This document shows positions 1 through 9,065 of a stretch of DNA of 64,000 bases, piece after piece; the first letter of the stretch is position 1; every line of letters begins with the position of its first letter. The position numbers and the translations under genes are program-made. The stretch is from Deltaproteobacteria bacterium (GTDB lineage Bacteria; Myxococcota_A; UBA9160; UBA4427): contig JAFDDH010000014.1 of NCBI GenBank assembly GCA_019310975.1, forward strand, positions 1-64,000. Reading direction: 5' to 3'. Under the pieces are notes generated by a model that made no database searches, had not been told where the DNA came from, and saw nothing but the letters and a program-made list of their open reading frames with translations.

Positions 1-310
1 CCGTGAGTCGAGCGGTGATCCACCACTGGCGAAGCTTGAGGCCGAGCACCTGGATCCCCCGGTTGGGAGCTTCGCGAAAGCATGGGTCGTCGTCCAGCGT
101 GCCAAGGCCAGGGACACCCGCAGAGTCTCAGACGCGAACGGGACACCGAATCGCGTCTCACATCGCTGACACGGAGGGCCGATCCCAAGCCCATGCCTGC
201 TTCATCCGCCTCAAAATCGATCCGAGGGCCAGAAGAGCGCGCCCGGCCGGCTTAACCATCGCGAGAGTAAGGGCGTGAGCCGGAGATGCTCAGTGTCGAT
301 TGCGAGCGTG
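1..310. other. Gene-free left edge
   Basis: No convincing gene, RNA or repeat is visible here. Open frames in this stretch have no recognisable protein character. It lies downstream of the minus-strand TPR gene that ends at 311, so it may hold its 3' region or the edge of a gene outside the window. Confidence 0.4.
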
Positions 311-1162
311 CTACTCGCGTCGTGCGGCATGCAGTGGGCGAGTCAGCAGTTTGATGATCTTCTGCATGTACTCGATGGAGCCGCGGGACTCGACGTACTC
401 GGGTCCCGGCTTCGGGACGGCTATGCCGCGCTCTGCCCAATAGAGCGCGGCCGGCATATTCTTCTCCTTGATCATCAGGTCGACCATGATCTCGTAATTC
501 AGCGGCTCCTCCGGAGCGATCGAGAGCGCATCCCGAATGTGGCCGAGCGTCTTCTTCTTGCCACCGCCGAACATGCGCGGCAACGCCTGCGCGATCTGTG
601 CCAGAGTCCGATGTGCGGCCGCACCGGCGAAGGTCGGATCGATCTCCGCAGACCGATCGAGGTGCTTCCGCACCTTCGGTAGGCCGACCAGCGAACGGAA
701 GATTCCCACCTGCTCAGCCCACAACGCATGATTGATGCCGCTGAGAAGGTGGCAAGGACCGCAGTTTGGATCCTGGGCAAGGGCCCGATCCGCCGCTGCG
801 CGGCCCTCGGCGTGAATCTGCTTGCGGTCCTCACTTGTCTTGAGAACGCGCATCCCCATGTAGTAGCAGCTCATGGAGAAATGCCAGCCGGCGACGGGGT
901 CGTCGGGATTCTGTTGGTAGTGCTGCTTGAATAGACGATACGCGTCGCGACCGCGTCGACTGTCGGCCCGCTCGCGGTAGGCCTGACGGCCCTCTCCGAG
1001 CAAGCCCTGGTCGAGCTCGGGCTGGACGTCGAATATGGACGGCGGCAGCGCCGAGGCGGGAGGCGCTTGCACGATCGAGAACACCAAGACTGCAGACAAC
1101 GCCCAGCGGGCGCAGAGTCCACGCACGTGCATCGTCCTGCATTTCGGGTGCTTCGGCATCAT
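311..1162 (-). CDS. Secreted TPR-like protein
   Basis: About 283 residues. The N-terminus is basic, then hydrophobic (SAVLVFSIVQAP), with a likely signal-peptidase site after PASA, so the protein is probably exported. The rest is helical and TPR-like: a block around DPNCGPCHLL is followed by EIDPTFAGAAAH and SIAPEEPLNYE, the usual spacing of TPR helix starts. A CxxC lies between two helices. The start at 1162 is chosen because GGAG sits about 6 nt upstream; an ATG 12 nt earlier and one at 1132 are alternatives. It resembles the TPR protein at 19491 in layout and in the CxxC position. No enzymatic motif is visible. The function is unknown; a periplasmic scaffold role is inference. Confidence 0.7.
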   Translation of the reverse strand: MMPKHPKCRTMHVRGLCARWALSAVLVFSIVQAPPASALPPSIFDVQPELDQGLLGEGRQAYRERADSRRGRDAYRLFKQHYQQNPDDPVAGWHFSMSCYYMGMRVLKTSEDRKQIHAEGRAAADRALAQDPNCGPCHLLSGINHALWAEQVGIFRSLVGLPKVRKHLDRSAEIDPTFAGAAAHRTLAQIAQALPRMFGGGKKKTLGHIRDALSIAPEEPLNYEIMVDLMIKEKNMPAALYWAERGIAVPKPGPEYVESRGSIEYMQKIIKLLTRPLHAARRE

Positions 1163-1419
1163 CCCTCTCTCCACATCCCTCTCTCCAGGGACTGGACATC
1201 GGCCAGGACCGGGTTGGAGGTTAGCTCAACGTTCTGGAGTCGGGTTCCACCGTGTCGGTGATAAGCGGGTTGCCGCCCGGCGGGGCGCGTTGCCGATGCG
1301 CAACAGTGGCCTGTTGGGAGCGAAATCATTCACGAGCCCACGGGGATGCGAAGCCTGGCTCGGAGTCACATGCAAATGCACCGGAACGGCGCGCGAACCG
1401 GTCGAGGAGGGGCGAGATC

Positions 1420-3660
1420 TCAGCTTCCCACCTGCAGGACCTCACGCTCGTACACATCGAGTGCGTCGTAGATCGCTACGGGCCGACACGCAGCGGCCTC
1501 GGCGCTCGGCAACGCCACCGCACCGCTCACCCCGATGATGCGTGCGACGATCGAGCGAATCGCAGAGAGCGCACCGTCCGCCTCGGGCACCAGTGCACGT
1601 GGATCGAATGTGTTGCTCGCGAGGCGCACCACCTGAAGCTGCTCGGCTTCGAGCGCAGTCCAGTTGAGCAGCAGATCAATCAGCAGTACCGGCTTGGGGC
1701 CGAGTCCGTGCACCGCCACGACCGAGACTGCTTCGATCCTGTGGTACTCGAGCTTGGCCCTGCGGTCGGCGGCCACCGTGAAGCGGACGACATCGTCCTG
1801 CAGACCGGTGAGCGCAGCCTCCACGACCTTGCAGCTACCAAAGCGCGCGCGGTCTTCGATGCCTTCGAGAACACCGAGCGAGACGTCGTCCCCCACACAG
1901 TCCTCGAGAGCATCCGACGAAAGCTCGAGCGGCGGCTCCGAATCGGCCTCCGGCATGGGCGCCTGGGGGACCGGCGGCGGGACGGGCGGCGGCACTGGAG
2001 GCGGCAGGGGCGGTGGGATGGCGGGGCCCGGTTGACCGGCTGCAAGCGGAATCGGCGCCACAACCACTCCGTCTTCCAGCTCGTCGGGTAGCTCGATCTC
2101 GCGGCGCTCGGTCTCGGCGCGGCGCATTTCCTGCTCGGCGACAACGTCCGGCGCCGCCTCGACGCCTGCGGCCTCGAACTCCTGGATCCAGCCCAGAATG
2201 CGCGCCCGCTTGGCCTCGTGGACGTCGCCGGATTGCAGGGCCACCCGCGCGGCGCGCAGCGCACTCGGCGGATCGCTCTCGCGCCCGAGCTCCACGGCGC
2301 GAAACGCAAGGCCGGTGGTGAGCCCGGAATTGCCGGGATCCACCGCGTGTCGAAGCGCACGGAGTGCGAGCTCTTGATCGCCGTCGGCGAGTAGCCCGGG
2401 CACGAACTTGATCAGCGTGCCGGGATCGACCAGCGCAGTGGGCAGGACGCGCAGCAGCTCATTCCAGTGGCGGATCGCCAGCTCGGTCTCGCCAGCGCCC
2501 ATGCAGGTACGCACGAGACTGAGCATTGCCTCGCGCCCGAGCTCGGGCTGCTCGACCGCCAGGGCGGCATCCCAGAGTGCGAGCGCCACGTCACGATCGC
2601 CGGCCTCGGAGCGCCAAGCCTCCTGCAGCATCGCCAGCGCAGCCGCGTGATCGCCCTCTCCCCGTGCCGTCAGCGCCTCCTGGACGATCGGGTTCGTCTC
2701 GGCCAGGGTAACCTTCGCCTCGATCTTGGAGTCGATGTACTTCTCCTCGAGCCCGAAGATGCGCGCAGCGCCGACTGCAGCGGCGCCGAAGAGGAAGCCA
2801 CCCACATGCGCCGAGTTGGCGACGCCGCTCTCTACGCCGCCGCTGTGCACCAGCCAACCCTGGAAGAGCTCGTTGAGCAGCCAGAGCGGCAGCATGACCC
2901 ACGCCTTGGCCTCGAACGTGCCCCAATAGGGACGCAGACCAAACATGAAGAAGTACGCAAAGCGAATGTCCGTCTTCCAGTAGCGAATCAAGAAGGCGCC
3001 CAGAACGCCCGCGATGGCGCCGGATGCGCCGACCAGTGGAATGTCCTTGACCGGCGTGAGCAGCGCCCAGAAGAGCGCCGCGGACATGCCGGCCAGCAGA
3101 TAGAAGCTGGCGAAGATCGGCCTGCCCAGACGGTCTTCGATGGCGGGTCCTGCGAGGAAGAGCATGAAGAGGTTGCCCAGGAGATGCAGCCAGCCGGCGT
3201 GCATGAAGATGCTGGTGATGAGCGTACCCAGGCTCCACTGGCTCGGCGTGAAGCCCCACTCCCGATACGGGTCGTGGGCGCCCTCGATCTGGGGCGGGAG
3301 TGCGCGCCCGAGCGCGATTTCCGTGAGCCGGTCGAGCTCGTCCTGCTGTGCTTTCCATTCATCCGGATCGTCTGGCGAGGTCGCCAGCGACTGGTCCTCG
3401 ATCAACGCGAGGTATTGGGTGCGCTCGTTGGGCATCACGTCGTAGCCCACTTCGCTGAGGATCTCGGGCTGGGCTTCGAGATAGGCGTGATCGCGCCAGT
3501 ACTCCGATGCCTCGTCCATCAGGAGCTGCGGGTCGTAGTCGTACGCGGGTCCGCTGGGATTGGTGGCGAGCAGGGCGAGCACGCAGATCGCCATGATGGC
3601 GAACGTCACCCACGGCAGGCGCCGCGTGGTAGAGTCCGCGTGGCCGATGGGCAGGATCAT
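1420..3660 (-). CDS. Rhomboid intramembrane serine protease with long TPR-like tail
   Basis: About 746 residues. Residues 1-300 are a rhomboid protease: a first membrane segment near 16-32, a large loop, HxxxN at H159/N163, the nucleophile S213 in GASGAIAG and the catalytic H285 in AHVGG, so the Ser-His dyad is complete. Residues 310-520 are helical repeats of TPR type. A proline-rich linker follows (runs of PPPVPPP near 555). Residues about 595-746 form a compact domain ending VYEREVLQV. The repeat and C-terminal parts are homologous to the protein at 51001-53136. Start 3660 has GGGGAG just upstream; an in-frame ATG 63 nt earlier lacks a good site. The family cleaves transmembrane substrates; the tail presumably recruits a partner. 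Substrate unknown. Confidence 0.9.
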   Translation of the reverse strand: MILPIGHADSTTRRLPWVTFAIMAICVLALLATNPSGPAYDYDPQLLMDEASEYWRDHAYLEAQPEILSEVGYDVMPNERTQYLALIEDQSLATSPDDPDEWKAQQDELDRLTEIALGRALPPQIEGAHDPYREWGFTPSQWSLGTLITSIFMHAGWLHLLGNLFMLFLAGPAIEDRLGRPIFASFYLLAGMSAALFWALLTPVKDIPLVGASGAIAGVLGAFLIRYWKTDIRFAYFFMFGLRPYWGTFEAKAWVMLPLWLLNELFQGWLVHSGGVESGVANSAHVGGFLFGAAAVGAARIFGLEEKYIDSKIEAKVTLAETNPIVQEALTARGEGDHAAALAMLQEAWRSEAGDRDVALALWDAALAVEQPELGREAMLSLVRTCMGAGETELAIRHWNELLRVLPTALVDPGTLIKFVPGLLADGDQELALRALRHAVDPGNSGLTTGLAFRAVELGRESDPPSALRAARVALQSGDVHEAKRARILGWIQEFEAAGVEAAPDVVAEQEMRRAETERREIELPDELEDGVVVAPIPLAAGQPGPAIPPPLPPPVPPPVPPPVPQAPMPEADSEPPLELSSDALEDCVGDDVSLGVLEGIEDRARFGSCKVVEAALTGLQDDVVRFTVAADRRAKLEYHRIEAVSVVAVHGLGPKPVLLIDLLLNWTALEAEQLQVVRLASNTFDPRALVPEADGALSAIRSIVARIIGVSGAVALPSAEAAACRPVAIYDALDVYEREVLQVGS

Positions 3661-3813
3661 CGAAGCTCCCCGGGGCGGCGCCCCTGGGCATGGAATCGAC
3701 CGAACGAAAGCCGCGCATGACACGCCAGAGGCGTGTGCCCGTGACTTTCAGCCTACTTCGACCGGCTCCATGCGGATTGGATCAGGCGGCGTGAGGCGGG
3801 AGCGTCCTCTGGC

Positions 3814-5361
3814 TCAGCTCCACTCTTCCAAGAGCCGGTGCTCGGCCTCGAGCGGTCGATCCGCGATCGAGCACTCGCGGTTGAAGAGCATGGTGGCCCG
3901 CGCATCACCGTCGTAGCGATCCCACTCGGGCAGCCGGTCGTGGCCAGGATTGCCATGCCGGGCAAATTCGATCCAGGCATGTTGCATGCGACCGGAGAGC
4001 CGCCGGACGGCGGTCGCAAAGCCCGTGAACGGGCGCGTGGCCGGGTGCGTGGTCAGCCCGAAAACGAAGGGCAATTCGATCGCATGGAAGGCGCCGAGCG
4101 TCCGCCCCAACGCGGGCGGGTGCCAGGTGAATAGGTAGGAGTAGACGTCGCCGCCGGCTTGCGCCTGGCCGGTGGCGAGCTCGGCCGCGGGGCGGTGGAA
4201 GACGCGGGCCGTCTGGAATGCGCTCCACACTTCGAAGGGTGTCGTGCGACCGCCGCGACTGCGAACGGCCTCGCGGTAGCGGTTCGCGGCGACCTCCGCC
4301 TCGGGGGCGTTCTTCGTGACCAGCGGGAGAAGGTCGTGGAAGCGCGCCACCAGCTGCTCTTCGCTCAGCGTCGGCAGGCCGGCCTCGATGGCGCTGAAGA
4401 GCTTCCACTCCTCGAGCGTGGTGCCGACCATCAGCGGCCGATCGGCCAGCCGCCCGTTCCGGATCGCATCCGCGGGTCTCTCGGTGATGAGCCTTCCGTC
4501 CACAGCGGGAAGCATCACCATCAGATCGGCGAGGCTCATCATCTTGCGGTTCACCACACCCTGAGCGCGAAGAATCTTCTCCACTGGGAGCTCGCCCAAG
4601 ACTCGTGGGGTCCTTCGCGGATCGCCGAGTGCATGGAGGAAGAGCTCTCCGATGTTGTCGGCCTCCTCACGCGAAACCGACATGCGGCCCGCGGCGCTCT
4701 GCAGGATGGCACGATGGAAGAGCGGGCGCGCCTTCGGTGCCGCCAGCAGCGCGGCGATGCTCATTGCGCCAGCGGACTGGCCGAAGACCGTGACGTTTCC
4801 GGGATCACCGCCGAATCGCTCGATATTCTCACGCACCCACTCGAGTGCCGCGATCTGGTCGCGCGTACCCGGATTGCTCGCCTCCTCGAAACCACTTCCA
4901 CAGACGCCATCGAGGTGGACGAAGCCAAGCGCGCCCAACCGGTAGTTGAGCGTCACGACGACGAGGTCGCCGCGTGCCGCCAGCATGCTGCCGTCGTAGA
5001 CCGGTGTCGAGCCCGAACCGATCAAGAAGCCGCCGCCATGGATCCAGACCAGAACCGGACGGCGCGCATCGCCCAGACCAGGCGTCCAGACGTTTAGATA
5101 GAGACAGTCCTCCGACTGTCGCGCCACGCCTGCATTGAGGAAGCGCAGGCCGGGCACGGCGGCCTGAATCGGAACCGGACCGGGCCGCGTTGCCTTGAGG
5201 ACGCCCGTCCAGGGCTCGGCCGGCTCGGGAGGCATGAAGCGGCGGACGCCAACCGGGGGTCGTGCGTAGGGGATGCCCTTGAAGGTCCGAATCCCTCGAA
5301 CCTCGGTCCCCAGAACCCTCCCTCGACTCGTATCCACCGACGGCGCCAACAGCTGCTCCAC
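3814..5361 (-). CDS. Type-B carboxylesterase / lipase
   Basis: 515 residues, normal for the family. Visible marks are FKGIPYARPPVG near 28-39, EDCLYLNVW near 84-92, the oxyanion-hole HGGG at 108-111 and the nucleophile elbow GQSAG with S196. The elbow has Gln where acetylcholinesterase-like members have Glu (GESAG). The acid and the catalytic His lie in the C-terminal half (the segment around FHAIELPFVFG fits). No signal peptide is seen, so it is probably cytoplasmic. It hydrolyses carboxylic esters; the natural substrate cannot be told. A second member with the same elbow lies at 16885-18471. Confidence 0.9.
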   Translation of the reverse strand: MEQLLAPSVDTSRGRVLGTEVRGIRTFKGIPYARPPVGVRRFMPPEPAEPWTGVLKATRPGPVPIQAAVPGLRFLNAGVARQSEDCLYLNVWTPGLGDARRPVLVWIHGGGFLIGSGSTPVYDGSMLAARGDLVVVTLNYRLGALGFVHLDGVCGSGFEEASNPGTRDQIAALEWVRENIERFGGDPGNVTVFGQSAGAMSIAALLAAPKARPLFHRAILQSAAGRMSVSREEADNIGELFLHALGDPRRTPRVLGELPVEKILRAQGVVNRKMMSLADLMVMLPAVDGRLITERPADAIRNGRLADRPLMVGTTLEEWKLFSAIEAGLPTLSEEQLVARFHDLLPLVTKNAPEAEVAANRYREAVRSRGGRTTPFEVWSAFQTARVFHRPAAELATGQAQAGGDVYSYLFTWHPPALGRTLGAFHAIELPFVFGLTTHPATRPFTGFATAVRRLSGRMQHAWIEFARHGNPGHDRLPEWDRYDGDARATMLFNRECSIADRPLEAEHRLLEEWS

Positions 5362-5442
5362 GACCGTCCGCGCAGCGCGCGGACTTTGGGGGGGCCACCA
5401 GAGGATAGAGCACGGCTGCGAACCGCGCCGCGAGCCCCCTGG

Positions 5443-6528
5443 CTAGCTGCGGATCGCCTCCCAGCCGGCACGCACGCACGACTCCGGCACCTGATCCCGA
5501 ATCACGACGCTTCCGATCCGATCAGGAAGAACGAAGCGCATGCGACCGCCGACCGCCTTCTTGTCCAGCTGCATGGCCTGCATGAGCTCATCGTCCATTG
5601 CGAGCTCGGTCTTGACAGGCAGGCCCGCGGCCTCGATGAGCTCGCGCAGGCGATCGTGGAGCGCGGCGGCGCAGAGACCGAATTCGGCGGCCGTACGCGA
5701 TGCGGCAAGCATGCCGAGGCCTACGGCCTCACCGTGCTGGACGTGTCCGTAGCCCGATGTCACCTCGATGGCATGTGCAAAGGTGTGTCCAAAGTTCAGA
5801 TGCGCGCGAACACCTTTCTCACGCTCGTCCTCCACCACGACGGCCGCCTTGATCTCGACGTTCTGGCGCACCAGCTCGACGAGCACAGCCGGATTCACTT
5901 CGAGGATCGCCTTGAGGTTTTCCCCTATATAGTCGAAGAGCGCGGCGTCGCGGATGACGGCATGCTTGATGCATTCCGCCAAGCCACAGCGGAGCTCGCG
6001 CGCTGGCAGCGTGCCGAGCATCAGCGGGTCGATCAGGACGACGATCGGCTGGTGGAAGGCACCGACGAGATTCTTTCCCTGGGGCAGGTTGACGCCGGTC
6101 TTGCCGCCCACGCTCGCGTCCACCATCGAGAGCAGCGTGGTGGGGCACTGCACGAAGGGCACTCCGCGTAGATACGTGGCCGCCACGAATCCCACAATAT
6201 CTCCCGTGACTCCGCCGCCGAGCGCGATGAGCGGCGAGCCGCGCTCGAGATGGTGGTCGAGCAGCACCTCATAGAGACCGGCCACGGTGGACAGACTCTT
6301 CTCTTCCTCGCCCGGCGGAATCGTCGCCACCACCGGGTCATAGCCGGCGGACTCGAGCGAGGTGCGAAGAGCGTCACCGTGCAGCGGAAGGACACGGCCG
6401 TCGGCCAGGAGCGCACATCGATCATGTGGTGCGAGTGCGTACACGCGCTCGCCGATGTGCTCGAGCAAGCCGGGCTCGATCACGATGTCGTATCGGTGGT
6501 GTGGAAGCTCGACGGGGACGACGACCAT
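5443..6528 (-). CDS. aroB: 3-dehydroquinate synthase
   Basis: 361 residues. It converts DAHP to 3-dehydroquinate in the shikimate pathway, using NAD and a divalent metal, in the cytoplasm. Diagnostic segments are PPGEEEKS (NAD-binding region), GGGVTGDIVGF, the lysine-rich DASVGGKTGVN loop, and metal-ligand histidine regions NFGHTFAHA and GYGHVQHGEAV. All typical AroB motifs are present and the length is standard. It sits 98 bp from cysE on the same strand and 81 bp from the esterase. aroK, its common partner, is not in the window. Confidence 0.96.
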   Translation of the reverse strand: MVVVPVELPHHRYDIVIEPGLLEHIGERVYALAPHDRCALLADGRVLPLHGDALRTSLESAGYDPVVATIPPGEEEKSLSTVAGLYEVLLDHHLERGSPLIALGGGVTGDIVGFVAATYLRGVPFVQCPTTLLSMVDASVGGKTGVNLPQGKNLVGAFHQPIVVLIDPLMLGTLPARELRCGLAECIKHAVIRDAALFDYIGENLKAILEVNPAVLVELVRQNVEIKAAVVVEDEREKGVRAHLNFGHTFAHAIEVTSGYGHVQHGEAVGLGMLAASRTAAEFGLCAAALHDRLRELIEAAGLPVKTELAMDDELMQAMQLDKKAVGGRMRFVLPDRIGSVVIRDQVPESCVRAGWEAIRS

Positions 6529-6625
6529 TTGCAGACGTGTCTAGCACGAATGACTTCGATCGGCTCGAAGCGTGGGCACCAGGGCCAGCGCGCTCGAGTG
6601 GCCGGGTCGAGTCCGACGCCATCCG

Positions 6626-7447
6626 TCAGTCGTCGCGATTGATGCGCGCGTCCATCTCGAGTGCGGGTTGGTCCACAGCGGGCGTGCCCACGATCTCCGC
6701 CGGCACGCCCGCCACTGTACAATGGGGCGGAACATCGTCGAGGACGACACTGCCCGCGGCGATCTTTGCGCCCTCCCCCACTTCCACATTACCGAGCACC
6801 TTCGCACCCGCGCAGATCAGAACGCCGCGCCGCACCTTGGGATGGCGATCGCCGGTCTCCTTGCCGGTCCCGCCGAGGGTCACCTCGTGCAGCATCGAGA
6901 CGTCGTCCTCGACGACGCATGTCTCGCCCATCACCACGCCGGTCGCGTGATCGATGAAGATGCCCTGCCCGATGCGAGCTGCCGGATGGATGTCCACGCC
7001 GAAGAGCTCGGAGACGCGATTCTGTAGATGCCGCGCCATGCTGGTGCGTCCCTGTTCCCAGAGCCAGTGCGCGATTCTATGCGTCTCCAGGGCGTGAAAG
7101 CCCTTGAAGTAGAGCAGGGGCACCCAGTACGTCGCACAGGCCGGATCGCGCTCGCGCGCGGCCGCCAGGTCCGCGCGCAGGGCCGCACCAATCGCGGGGC
7201 TCGCGCAGAACGCCTCGTCGATCATCTCGCGAAGGGGCGTCGCGGGCAATCTCGAAGTGGCGAGCTTCTCGGCGAGATGGAAGCTCAGGGCGTCCTCGAG
7301 ACGGCTGTGTCCGAGCACCGTGGCCTGAAGGAAGCTTGCGAGCAGGGGCTCGCGCTCGACCTCGGCGGCCACGTCGCTGCGAATGCTCGACCAGATGGGA
7401 TCGGGACCGCCGGACGCCGGCTCGCCGGGTGCAGGGGGGGGCGCCAT
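6626..7447 (-). CDS. cysE: Serine O-acetyltransferase
   Basis: About 273 residues. It transfers acetyl from acetyl-CoA to L-serine, giving O-acetylserine for cysteine synthesis. The N-terminal helical domain contains DPACATYWVPLLYFKG and the His/Asp region of the active site. The C-terminal left-handed beta-helix shows hexapeptide repeats (IHPAARIGQGIFIDHA, VGEGAKIAAGSV) and the VTLGGTGK segment. Start 7447 is preferred because GAGGAG lies about 9 nt upstream; an upstream in-frame start would add 13 residues. A disordered proline-rich stretch forms the first 15 residues. The cysteine synthase partner is not nearby. Confidence 0.95.
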   Translation of the reverse strand: MAPPPAPGEPASGGPDPIWSSIRSDVAAEVEREPLLASFLQATVLGHSRLEDALSFHLAEKLATSRLPATPLREMIDEAFCASPAIGAALRADLAAARERDPACATYWVPLLYFKGFHALETHRIAHWLWEQGRTSMARHLQNRVSELFGVDIHPAARIGQGIFIDHATGVVMGETCVVEDDVSMLHEVTLGGTGKETGDRHPKVRRGVLICAGAKVLGNVEVGEGAKIAAGSVVLDDVPPHCTVAGVPAEIVGTPAVDQPALEMDARINRDD

Positions 7448-7521
7448 CGCGTGGTCTCCTCGTCGCGGGCCGGCGCGCCCATGCAAGGACTGTGTGGGCG
7501 AGCCGGCCGGGAGTGTACCAG

Positions 7522-8352
7522 TCAGTGCCGGGTCGCTGGCGGGGGCCGGACGGATTCCGGCCGCTGCGCAGAATCACGCGACCAGAGCGCGAAATTCCAC
7601 TGCAGCCCGAGGTAGAAGCGCCAGCGGACGCGACGGCCGCCGGAAGACGCGATCCCGGGGCCCGCGGCGGCGAGCCAGTGCATGCCCATGGGCGTCATCC
7701 AGTCCAGACCGAATGTGAGCCCTACCTCCCTGGCATGGTCGCGTGTCGACTCTCCGCCCCAGATCTCCGCCAGCAACGAGAGCGTGTCCGTGGCTGTCCA
7801 GCCGCCGTAGAGGATCGCAAACCATAGGTCCTCATCGTCGAAGTCCACCACATAGCCCCCGTCGACTCCCAGCGAGAGCCTCTGCCAGGTGTACTCGATC
7901 TGCGCCGGCAGGATCAGCGTGGTCTCACCGAGCAGCGGGAAGTTGATGGCTCCGGTCGGTGTGAAGGCCGCGTTCCAGTGCTGCCCGCGGAGCGGCTGCC
8001 ACTTCAGACCGAGTGAGAGAGCAGCACTGCTCTCCGTGGCGAGATCCGGGGCGAACGTGAAGACCGGAGAGATCACGGCGCTCACGTCGAGGCCCTCGAA
8101 GACGCCCAGCGTCAGATCAGCCGCCGGTACTTGCAGGGCGACCAATTCCCCATACCCGAAGCCGCTGGCCGCGAGGATGACCTCGACCCGACCCGGACCG
8201 ACGGTATGCGGATCATCCGAAATCAGTGGCGGACCGGCTTCTGCGGGCTCCACGATGAAAGTGAGGATGACGAGTAGAAACGAAGACCCATGACGCGTGC
8301 GGCTCGACGATCCCGAGCTTTCCGTCTCGTCAAGCAAGGTGGGTGGCTGCAC
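7522..8352 (-). CDS. Outer-membrane beta-barrel protein (MetA-pathway-like)
   Basis: 276 residues. A hydrophobic segment (FLLVILTFIVEP) precedes AEAGPPLISDD, a likely exported N-terminus. The mature part begins with the PLISDDPHTVGPGRVEV block typical of the phenol-degradation MetA-like barrel family. Alternating strands rich in aromatic and glycine residues follow, ending near YLGLQWNFALW. The start is a GTG directly abutting the stop of the MlaC-like gene, so the two are probably translated together. The inferred role is an outer-membrane channel or sensor for hydrophobic compounds; cargo unknown. Confidence 0.65.
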   Translation of the reverse strand: MQPPTLLDETESSGSSSRTRHGSSFLLVILTFIVEPAEAGPPLISDDPHTVGPGRVEVILAASGFGYGELVALQVPAADLTLGVFEGLDVSAVISPVFTFAPDLATESSAALSLGLKWQPLRGQHWNAAFTPTGAINFPLLGETTLILPAQIEYTWQRLSLGVDGGYVVDFDDEDLWFAILYGGWTATDTLSLLAEIWGGESTRDHAREVGLTFGLDWMTPMGMHWLAAAGPGIASSGGRRVRWRFYLGLQWNFALWSRDSAQRPESVRPPPATRH

Positions 8353-9012
8353 TCACGGCTCGCGACGACGCGCGACACGGGAGTTCATTTCTTCGATCAG
8401 GCCATCGAATCCGCGCCGCTCGAGTAGCGTTTGATACTCGGCGCGCCGCATTGCCACCTCGCTGACAGTCGGCGGCTGATGGAGATCGACGATGCGCCAG
8501 CCCAGAGCAGTCGATCGGACCCGGTAGTCGATGTGGATATCCACGGCACGCCCGGGATAGTCGAGGATGCTCTTCACGAGCACGACGTCCTGCATCGGCC
8601 GCTGCCATCCGATCAGGCGGTACTGCTGGCTCCGATAGCGATCGCGGATGTCCGCGATGCTGGAGATGTGAAAGCGCTCGAAGGTCTCGATCCACAGCTG
8701 CTGCTGCTCCGGCGTGAGATCGTGCCAGCCCGGTCCGAAGGTACGCCGCGCCATCAGGGGAAGGTCGAAGGTCTCCCGGGCGACTTTCTCGAGCCGTGCG
8801 AAGCGGCCGAGGTAGCCCAGCTCGGTTGCCTCGCGCATCACGGAGAGGACATCGGCGTGCAGGCGCAGCACCACCGCCTGCGCGGCCAGCACGTCGCTGG
8901 GAACCTCCTCGTCCACCACCGGCATCTCGGTGCCGCCCGTGCCAATCGGCGCACCGTCGCCCATGCAGCCGCTCGTGACGAGCAGACACAGGGCCAGTCG
9001 GCCGAAGGCCAT
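8353..9012 (-). CDS. MlaC-like phospholipid-binding lipoprotein
   Basis: About 219 residues. It matches the MlaC/Ttg2D family, periplasmic carriers that shuttle phospholipids between inner and outer membrane: segments ARRTFGPGWHDLTPEQQQ, FERFHISSIADIRDRY and the C-terminal LERRGFDGLIEEM are characteristic. The N-terminus ends in a lipobox (LLVTSGC), so this copy appears lipid-anchored, whereas classical MlaC is soluble. The frame is open far upstream, but the lipobox fixes the start at 9012. No mlaD, mlaE or mlaF is in the window. It sits between the octaheme cytochrome and the barrel gene, suggesting a cell-envelope operon. Confidence 0.85.
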   Translation of the reverse strand: MAFGRLALCLLVTSGCMGDGAPIGTGGTEMPVVDEEVPSDVLAAQAVVLRLHADVLSVMREATELGYLGRFARLEKVARETFDLPLMARRTFGPGWHDLTPEQQQLWIETFERFHISSIADIRDRYRSQQYRLIGWQRPMQDVVLVKSILDYPGRAVDIHIDYRVRSTALGWRIVDLHQPPTVSEVAMRRAEYQTLLERRGFDGLIEEMNSRVARRREP

Positions 9013-9065
9013 CGCCAACCTGCAACCCGGATTTCGCACAAGATCCTCCTCGCGTCCCGTGACGA

